A stretch of DNA of 60,000 nt, taken from NCBI GenBank assembly GCA_037447655.1, contig JBBHKE010002334.1:1-60000 (forward strand), in the 5' to 3' direction. Made by a program: the position numbers and the translations under genes. Shown piece after piece: positions 46,658 through 54,800 of the stretch; the first letter of the stretch is position 1, and each line of letters starts with the position of its first letter. Source of the stretch: Zygnema cylindricum (lineage: Eukaryota > Streptophyta > Zygnematophyceae > Zygnematales > Zygnemataceae). The notes under the pieces are model-generated. The model was not told the origin of the DNA, searched no databases, and worked only from the letters and a program-made list of their open reading frames with translations.

Positions 46658-46990
46658 TAGGGTACGTCCCCATGTAGGCGATACTTTGAAAAAGTATTTT
46701 GGATTGTAGTGAAGTGTTGCGTACTACTTTGAAAAGCGTCCCTATGTGCGAAAATGAAATCGGAACTTTGGAATGTGACGGGTGTAGATGTGGGTACAAC
46801 TTGCGACGGTTGGAAACGACTACGAAACTTACTATGAATGATGACGTACGCGATAAATACGACGGTTGTAAACGTCTACAATACACGCGGCAATTGGTGA
46901 CGTCTCAAAAATTGACGACGGATGTTCACGTCTACAATGACAAATGTTGTCACAACTCCCGCGACATCACGTGACATCGTAATGTTGACC
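46658..46990. mobile_element. TTA-GGGTACGTCCCC element, copy 2
   Basis: Second copy of the element at 45820, again directly after TTA (46655-46657). It diverges in the 3' half, where GTGACGT and GACATC words dominate. Right end not resolved. Confidence 0.55.
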
Positions 46991-47068
46991 GTGACATTGT
47001 AGACATCAAACCACATCAGACCATGAGTGTTACCGCTGTCACACTCCTACCCTACTACCACTGTCACA

Positions 47069-47145
47069 CCCCCCCCCTCCCCCCCCCCCCCCCTCCCCCC
47101 CCCCCCCCCCCCTCCCTCCCTCCCTCCCTCCCTCCCTCCCTCTCC
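47069..47145. repeat. Poly-C tract
   Basis: About 75 bases of C broken by single Ts, ending in a (CCCT)n run. The minus strand is a G-run array with quadruplex potential. Confidence 0.95.
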
Positions 47146-47345
47146 GTATGAAGTCATCGCCACATAGGTGACATCAGCGATGAGTCAATGTGTCGCTGCG
47201 TCGTAGCGCACCGACCAATCAGCAGCAGCCACCAGGACATCCGGTGAAAATGAAAAGGTATTTTGGGCATATCGGTTATAAATCTTCATGGACACATCGA
47301 GTATCGAGTAATCCTATGCGATACTATCTGGTAATCGTTACGGTA

Positions 47346-47525
47346 CACTGCGTATTCGCTATTAGTGCTGTTTTGTCGGATCCATAATTTGACGGCTACG
47401 ATGAAAACGCAATATTGTCGCCTTGGATTGGCGACCTCCGATCGAAAATTGGACAAGTGTGCACGGAGAGGATGTTTTAAGTGGCGAAAAAAACATTAAC
47501 ATTTAACAATCATAGCGATACACGG
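47346..47525. mobile_element. TA-flanked MITE
   Basis: Left end CACTGCGTATTCGCTATTAG after TA, right end ATAGCGATACACGG before TA; inner arm ACAAGTGTGCACGGAGAGGATG and TTTTAAGTGGCGAAAAAA, as in the other copies. It lies 18 bases from hAT-like copy 3. Confidence 0.65.
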
Positions 47526-47543
47526 TATTTGAATTCAAATTGC

Positions 47544-47957
47544 AAGTGTTGTGTATCGGTAGGGTTTTCCCGATAACCGATATGCCCGTTTTATTAGCTT
47601 GCCGATAATCGATATATTGACTCTATATATCGGTTTTTTATCGCGATAACACCTGTATCAATAACTTTTGTCGATAGTTGTACGGTCAATTCAGTACACC
47701 TACACGAATAGTACCGCGTACTTAACTCCATACGGAACAGATTGTCATACGAGGCATGCCACGCTATATACAATTAGTAATATAATATAATATATTATAA
47801 ACTAATATTATACATCGTACTATATTTTTTTCTACTTATAGTCGATAAGGAATTTGTTAGTCTCGAAGCGATATATCGAGAACCCTCACCGTTTGATATC
47901 CGATAACCATCGGTATTGGTTTTATCGCGATAATTTTCATGCCGATACGCAACACCA
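47544..47957. mobile_element. Palindromic hAT-like element, copy 3
   Basis: 414 bases from AAGTGTTGTGTATCGGTAG to CCGATACGCAACACCA. Flanks CAAATTGC (47536-47543) and AAAATTGC (47958-47965), an 8-base duplication with one mismatch. Same internal TATCG palindromes and GGCATGCCACGCTATATA block as copies 1 and 4. Confidence 0.85.
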
Positions 47958-48207
47958 AAAATTGCAAAGTGCAAAATTCATAACTTTGGATTATGATTTC
48001 TAAGATGAGAGTTGAGAAATCACGATCATGGTTGGGTTAAGAGGAAAGGCGTCAAAGAAGCGACGCGATGGAGGAGTTCATGGTAATTTAGAAGCGTTGG
48101 GAATACATACAGAAGAGGGGGAGATTTAACGTAATTTTTTTTTTTTTTTATAGTACACAAGTCATGTAATTCCGTACTGAATTATTAGACAGCGGACCAC
48201 TCACTAA

Positions 48208-48988
48208 GGGTAACCCTCCATCAGGCGAAAAGTGGGGTTGTTTACTGGAGAAAATACCTTTACGTATTAGGCCATACTGTTTTTTTTTTTTTTTTACAAA
48301 AGATGTTTACTAAAAATTCGTTGAGATTCTCCAAACTTCTTGGAGAAAATTACCACCGTCCGATTTTCAATTTTCGACGCAAACGCTCTTGTTTCCAGTA
48401 CGTAGCTAGTCTCCTCTGACTGTCCTTGGGAGGAGAGTTTGTGATTGCTGGACGCGTGTTTTGGTCCACTTGTAAAGTCAGGGTCGATCCACGACATACG
48501 TGAAGCAATAAACTTACATGTGGCAAATGGAGTGTACCATGTGACATCAAAGCCAGCCTGTTCGACGACAAAAAAATCTTGGTTGTCCTTGGTTGTAGGA
48601 CATCCTGTGACGCCTCCTTCATAAATGTGCGATACAGCGATAATACATTCACGTACAAATGGTACATTCTTGGACATTTGTACAAACATTTTCATTTTGC
48701 AACCGTTTTCGTTGCCGTTGGTACCACAGCAACCCTAAGAACGTTGAAATTGTACATTAGCGTGACGCTACTAGGTATTTTAATTTGTGTCTGCCCGTAC
48801 ACATACGCAGCTGCGATTTTGTCCTTTTAGAATTGATGATTATTCCCGGGTGGCTCAACAAGATCCTACGAACCAATCGCAATCAAACACCTCATTCACT
48901 GGCACGACCTGATGGAAGGGTGTTACAAATATTACTGCCAGTAAACGTGTTCGTACGATTACTGGGAACGCCTGATGGAAGGTTACCC
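48208..48988. mobile_element. PIF/Harbinger-like element, copy 1 (781 bp)
   Basis: Inverted ends GGGTAACCCTCCATCAGGCG and CGCCTGATGGAAGGTTACCC, each bordered by TAA (48205-48207 and 48989-48991). A TAA/TTA target duplication with GGG-starting ends is typical of PIF/Harbinger. No transposase frame is visible, so it is non-autonomous. Confidence 0.82.
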
Positions 48989-48991
48989 TAA

Positions 48992-49380
48992 ATCTCATAC
49001 AACACAACGAATAATGTTTGGAAACTCAAAAAATTACAACAATATGATTTCTTCCAATTGAGGGTGGTGTTAACATGGAGCGCATAATTAAATAACATTC
49101 GTTACGCAATATCCATAATACAACTAAACTGTAGAACTAACAACGCAAAGTGGTCAACCACCATACTACCAAATGACAAATAAACTTAACCAATAAACCC
49201 GCTAATGTCCATGATGAGCAATGTGTGTGCATGCAGTGTGAAACTCCACTATTGTGTACAAGAGCACCTTGCAACCTCAATTATAAAAATAAAGATAAAA
49301 ACTAAATCCGAAAAACAAACATAGAAGTAAAAGAGACTTAGCCGAAGATGCGTTGTCCATCATTATTAGTGTGAAATTAC
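48992..49380. other. AT-rich spacer, no gene seen
   Basis: Unremarkable AT-rich DNA between two transposons. Confidence 0.6.
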
Positions 49381-49834
49381 TAGCGTTGTGTATCGGCAAG
49401 GTTTTGCCGATAATCGATATGTACCTTTTTTTACCTTGCCGAGGGCACGATATATCAAAACCGGTGTTATCGTCGATAAAAAACTGATAACATCGGTTTT
49501 TTATCGCGAAAACGTTGGTACAACTATCGGCAGTAATTGTAGGATTTGTACCGTACATTTGTACGGTTTATTCCGTCGTACTGAACCGCCGTTATTTTGT
49601 TACACAAAGTACGGACATTTTTTTTACACTTGGCATGCCACGCTATATACAGTGAAAAATACATTACAATATACTTTAAAGTACAATTATATAGCGTACT
49701 ATATTTTTCCACTTAACGCTGATAAGGAATTTGTTGGTCTCGGAGCGATATATCGGGACTCTTCATTGTTCGATAACCGATAACTATCAATATCGGTATT
49801 ATCACGATAACTTTATTTCTGATACACAACACTA
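49381..49834. mobile_element. Palindromic hAT-like element, copy 4
   Basis: 454 bases from TAGCGTTGTGTATCGGCAAG to CTGATACACAACACTA. Flanks GAAATTAC (49373-49380) and TAAATTAC (49835-49842), an 8-base duplication with one mismatch. No coding capacity. Confidence 0.85.
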
Positions 49835-50059
49835 TAAATTACACTGATTCGGTCGCGACATTTTTGGCCGAAAATCATGAAATAGTGTTAAGAACACAAA
49901 TCTAGGAAATGGACTTGCATGTGCCACGTTTTCTTGCTTTTAATAGGTATAACACATTGTAATATTTCATTACCATTAGTTAATCCTCAACGTTACGGGC
50001 AGTGTAGTGAAGATGGTAAGGCCACCCAGGACGTGGTACTTCTTGAACTTTCATATTGC

Positions 50060-50190
50060 TAATGTTGTGTATCGGGTCAGAATCTATCAAGATAAAATCG
50101 TTACCTATAGTTATCAGTTATCGAACGGTGAGGTGTCCCGGTATATCGCTTTGAAAGCCAACAAATTATTTATAGCCGATAAGTGTGAAG
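50060..50190. mobile_element. Palindromic hAT-like element, copy 5 (one end only)
   Basis: TAATGTTGTGTATCGG followed by the AAAATCGTTACC..TATAGTTATCAGTTATCGAACGG arm, as at the left end of copy 1. It breaks off where the second PIF/Harbinger-like element begins; the other end was not found to the right of that element. Confidence 0.7.
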
Positions 50191-50195
50191 TATAA

Positions 50196-50900
50196 GGGTG
50201 AGGTTCCATTAGGGGAAAAATGTCGTTGTTTACTGGAAGCCGTACTGTTTCGTACAGTGCCGTACCAAAAAAATAAATTTGTCAGAAAAACAAGGCTACT
50301 GAATGAAGAATTTCATTCTCCACGTTTTTGGGCGTAAACGTGGACCGTCGGATGCATAATCGGATACGCCATCGTCTGACACTTTCAGTTCGCAACAAAT
50401 GACCCGGAGTAGGTCAATTATCAGCACCTGAACGAATAGCATCGTGCCTCGTGGAGAAGTGCACAAATATCCATGACGATCGCGCGACCAGGTGGGTACA
50501 CGTCGCATATGACATGTGCCTTCTGCTAGGAAGGATGCGATGCCACCGGAAGCCGTAAGAAAATCTTTGACGGAGGATATTGTTTCACGCTTCTGTTGGC
50601 ATCCACGAACCTTTCTGACATTTTCGTACGCTTTTACACATCTTAAGTTTCGTCCGCCTGTACAGATTTTATTCAATACGTCGTACGAGTCACTTTTTAC
50701 CTTCGCTGGTACAAATATGTGGTCACAATTCGCTGTTAGAGATTCTCTGAAGATTAGCAGAATCGTATTCTTATATTACGTGGCCAAATCAATGTGTGCC
50801 ACGCAAAACAAATGTCGGTTACTGACCCGACACAATGGAACGGTCGCTTCAGTAAACGATTTTTTGATGTTTACAGAGACTGCCTAATGGAACAACGCTC
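50196..50900. mobile_element. PIF/Harbinger-like element, copy 2 (705 bp)
   Basis: Left end GGGTGAGGTTCCATTAGGGG after TAA (50193-50195); right end CCTAATGGAACAACGCTC before TAA (50901-50903). It shares with copy 1 the inner edges GTTGTTTACTGGA on the left and CAGTAAACG on the right. Non-autonomous. Confidence 0.7.
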
Positions 50901-50905
50901 TAAGA

Positions 50906-51000
50906 AGCCCTGGGCTACTACGCTGGTAGACCTGGAAGCGTGCCGCAATGAAAATTGCACGCGTGAATATGTTCAAACAGAATGTCGGTGATGATCCTTA
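50906..51000 (+). repeat. 95-bp copy of the 45.7 kb segment
   Basis: Nearly identical to about 45722-45819 (GGGCTACTACGCTGGTAGA, TGGAAGCGTGCCG.AATGAA, AATGTCGGTGATGATCCTTA). In the 45.8 kb copy the GGGTACGTCCCC element sits exactly after this CCTTA; here the sequence continues as CAATTTTGTG, so this copy shows the empty insertion site. Confidence 0.8.
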
Positions 51001-51052
51001 CAATTTTGTGTTGGGGAATTGGGCGGAAGACCGGAAGGCCGGAAGTACAGTA

Positions 51053-51275
51053 CACCGTGTATCGCTACTGTAGTAGTGTTAATAAGTTTTTCGCCACTTA
51101 AAACATCTTTTATCCGTACACATTTGTCCGATTTTAAATTTGAGACCGCCAACCGTAAGCTGAAAATCCTACCTTTCAATCGCAACCGTCAGACTCACAA
51201 TCCGACATGTGTGTACGGAGAAAGAATGTTTTAACTGGCAAAAAAAAATATTAACACAAATAGCGATTCACGGGG
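51053..51275. mobile_element. TA-flanked MITE
   Basis: Starts CACCGTGTATCGCTACTGTAG after TA, ends AATAGCGATTCACGGGG before TA. Inner arms CACTTAAAACATCTTTTATCCGT and ACGGAGAAAGAATGTTTTAA mirror each other. Lies 350 bases downstream (on the minus strand) of the tRNA gene. Confidence 0.72.
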
Positions 51276-51613
51276 TAGTAGCGGGTAAAGTTGTGGTCGT
51301 TTCGGCCATTCTCTACAGTACTGTAGCTGGTAATTTTGCGCATGCGTAGCTGGATCCGTGTCCGTATTAAATCCGTCGGCTTCCGCAGACATTTCCCAAA
51401 AAGGATCATCAAAAATTTCACGTGGCGGAAGAAAATAGTGGAAGCTTCACCTCTGCTCACCATCGCTTCTCCACGTGGCAGCAAACAATCGCACGATTGA
51501 TCCCACGAACGAAATTCAAAGTCGAAATTTGAAACGGGATTCTGTTGCCCATAACTCCACTTGTCGCCCTCCTGCCTCTGGAGCGCGAGACAAACAGGAA
51601 AATAATTCTCATA

Positions 51614-51617
51614 AAAG
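51614..51617 (-). terminator. Pol III T-run after tRNA-Arg
   Basis: TTTT on the minus strand, 8 bases after the tRNA 3' end. Confidence 0.7.
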
Positions 51618-51624
51618 TATGTTC

Positions 51625-51697
51625 CGATCATGCTGGGGATCGAACCCAGAATCTCTGGTTTCGTAGACCAGCGCCTTATCCATTGGGCCACACGACC
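51625..51697 (-). tRNA. trnR(ACG): tRNA-Arg (anticodon ACG)
   Basis: A 73-nt cloverleaf on the minus strand. The acceptor strands GGTCGTG and CATGATC pair with two G-U pairs; the discriminator is G; the anticodon arm CTGGT-CTACGAA-ACCAG presents ACG; the T-arm is CTGGG-TTCGATC-CCCAG. The A box TGGCCCAATGG and B box GGTTCGATCCC are canonical, there is no intron, and CCA is not encoded. A TTTT run shortly after the 3' end (plus-strand AAAA at 51614-51617) is a Pol III stop. The body closely resembles land-plant nuclear tRNA-Arg(ACG). ACG would be read as ICG for CGN codons. Confidence 0.95.
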
Positions 51698-51806
51698 ACA
51701 TATTAAAATCTAATACTAAACATAATAAATACTTAATAATTATTTCCAAAACAAAAGAAACCATCCCCTAAGCACAAGCTACTCTCAGTGTAATAGAGAA
51801 GCATCC

Positions 51807-54800
51807 ATGGCGCCAAGTGGCAGCTTAGCTGCCGCTCTGACGCGCCCATTCCGTGCCACGTGCAACCACAATTCCTCACTCAAAAGTTTCTCTGAAATCT
51901 CCCCCGTTCACTTTTTCACTCCATGCCCTTCTCCCAGTTTGCCCGGATACAACATTTCCCGGAATCTTCAAACAGGAACGATATCTAAAGGTCTTATAAA
52001 GATAATCCAACCATGTTCGGCCTCCTCCCCGTCTCCTCCCTCTCCCTCTCCCTCTCCTTCTCCTCCCTCTCCCTCTCCTTTTTCTCCCTCTTTTGTTCCT
52101 TTTTCTCGTTGTTCTCTCTCTCCTTTTGCCTCTTCTCCTTTTTCTCCCTCTCCTTTTTCGTCTTCTCTTCTGTTTTCTTCTTCTTCGTCGTCCTCCGATG
52201 CTTCGGCAGCCATGGATTCCGAGCTTCGGCGGTGGCAGGTGCCATTGGACCATGGCGTTCCAAAATATTCCGGATTGACCACTCTTCTCAGAGCCCCCTT
52301 GGCTACTAGTATTAGCCAGGTTTGTTTTCAGGGCCCTTCCCTCGTCCTCTCTCTCGTTCTCTCTCTCATTCTCTCTCAACCGTCTTTTGCTACTTGCTTT
52401 TCAAACTTAATTTCATGATTTCAAGATAGAAATTTGTGAATCTTACCATAAAAAATTGTCAATTTCAGATACAAATCTGTTAATTTTAGATACAAATTTG
52501 TTAATTTCAGATACAAGTTTGTTAATTTCAAGATATAAACTTTCTAATTTCAACAGTAAAATTAGCTAATTTGAAAATACGAATAATGTTCTAGATAAAT
52601 GTAATATTCCCAATCAAACAACGTCTTGATTCCACATTTCCACATTTTTAATATATTGAGATCTAAGACCTGTACGGTTTGCCTTCCCTTCTTCTGAAGT
52701 TTGAGGCACTGTTCCAGGTGTATAATTTTTACTTGGGCTATTATTTTTCAAAGATACTGCATAAAATTGTGCTTAATGCTGCTATTAGCTTTAAAAAAAT
52801 AATGAAATTTGGTTTAACTTTAGTTGACTCAGTTGACCTTTTGTTGAAATTTAATTAGTTTAATCAAATTTTATTGAAATGTAGTAGAAACATAGTTGAG
52901 ATCTAATTAAAATTTATAATAATATTTTGAGTCAGTTGATGTCGACTTAAGCTTTAACAAAAATCAACAATCCTTGTTAATTTTGATTTATGTCCCAAAT
53001 TAAAGGAGAAAAAAGGGCTAAAAAGAGGGTCCAAAAAATCTTTTCTCCTTAGCTAAGTGAGTTGAGAGTTCTAAATTTTTCATCTTCTGAATGTTTTTCA
53101 TATTGTTGTTGATTTATTTTTTCTGTTTTTGTTTTTGTTTTTGTTTTTGTTTTTGTTTTTGTTTTTGTCTTTGTCTTTGTCTTTGTCTTTGTTTTTTTCA
53201 TTGTTTTTGTTTTTGTCTTTGTTTTTGGTTTTACTTTTGATTTCATTTCCGTTTTCTTTTTCGTTTCCATTTCGTTTCTTTTTTTGTTTTTGTTTTTTTT
53301 TCGGTTTGTTTTTGTTTTCCTTTTGTTTTTGTTTTTGCTGTTCCTATTTCACACATTTTCATGTAGTTGGAAAAACAAATGTTGTGTTTATAACATACTC
53401 ACGTGGTTGGAAAAAACCAAATGTCGGGCTTCTTAAAATCAACAATTCAATGTGATCTCAAGAAAAAAAATGGTGCCTTAAAAACCATAAAAAAAACCCT
53501 TAACCTGAAACCCTAAACCCGAAATACAAACCCTAAACCCAAAATGTAAACCCTGAATGCAGTTGGACATAGCGTTGGTTGGAGTTCCTTTTGATGGGGG
53601 TGCGAGTCATCCGGGAACGAGGTTGGGGCCTCGAGAAATTCGAAACAAATCGAGTATGCTCCGAAAAATTCACGGCTCGACGGGAATCTCTCCTTTCAAT
53701 CTTTGCCAAATCGCCGATGGTAAAAACCTCCAAATTGCCAATCTCCTGAAAGCCGTTTTTCTTTTGAAACCTATGTTTTAGAATCTGTTTATTTATAAGG
53801 TTTTGAGCCCTCCTTATCTTTCACTCAACTGAATCGTTGGTGGTAAAAACCTCTTAATCGTCTATCTTTTAAACTTTTTGTATTTAAGAAACTTATGCTT
53901 TAAAACCCCATTTTTATGGTTTGGGTCTCTCCTTGTCTTTCACTGTTCGTTCTTATCTTTTACAAACTTTTTTTTTTTTAGATATGGTTTGAAAACGCGT
54001 TTCAATCCTTTTTCACGGCTTTAATGCATTTCTGAAAGTTTTTTAAATTGTCGAATGTGAACGATTTAAAAGGGGAAAATTATGAAAGCAAGAAAGGGGG
54101 AAAAGGAGTGAAGAGAGCGAAAGCATAGTCTACTACGATTATTCAGGATGATAGTTCTAGTTTTTTTAAATTCTTCACACAAAATAGGTTGGATACCATT
54201 GGTTGTAAACCCTAAAAGTCACCCTAGAATTTGCCCTCAACTATGAGCATCCAAGAAATTCTTTTGTTACTAATACAACGGGACATAAATTGTACCAATT
54301 TTCCACACATTTTATGAGTTTATGTCTACCGTGAGTATTTTTCTCACATCCAAGCTTTTTTCTGTCTTTCTACTTCAGTTTTCCTCCTTTCTCCTTTCTC
54401 CTTTCTCCTTCCTCCTATCTCCTCCGTCGCCCCCTTCCTCCTCCATCGTTCACCTTCCTCCTGCTTCCTCCTCCCCCCTCCTTTCTCCTCCCTCCTTTCT
54501 CTTTTTCCCCCTCCTTCCTCATGTCCGTTTCTCCTTCATCTTTCTCCTTTCGGTCTCCTTCTCTTCTCCTTTTCTTTTTCTTTCTTTTTCTTCCTTCTTC
54601 CTCTTTTCTCTTTCCTCTTTCCTCCTCCTCACTCCACCTTCCTTCTCCTTCCATATTCCCCTTCACTTCTTCTTTCTTCTCTGTCACTTTTTCTCTTCTT
54701 TTTTCCCTTCTCCCGTCCCGCTCCCCCTTCCCCACCCCCTTTCCCCCCCTTCCCTCCTCCTTCTCCCTCCTCTCTCCCCTCTTGCAGCGGGAGATGGCGA

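Noticed and set aside
47069-47145. Poly-C tract as a telomere or centromere-like array
   Set aside because: It is a C-run with single Ts and a short CCCT run, not an ordered array; ordinary low complexity.
51251-51691. A 146-codon minus-strand frame starting inside the tRNA-Arg gene
   Set aside because: Its first 23 codons are the tRNA itself read as protein and the rest crosses a MITE. It is a familiar artefact.
51876-52379. Arg/Glu-rich minus-strand frames opposite ureohydrolase exon 1
   Set aside because: Complement of the CT-rich coding tract; no start context or homology.
53049-53455. Lys-Thr repeat frame (-) and Phe-Leu frame (+) in the TTTTTG tract
   Set aside because: Simple-sequence artefact inside ureohydrolase intron 1.
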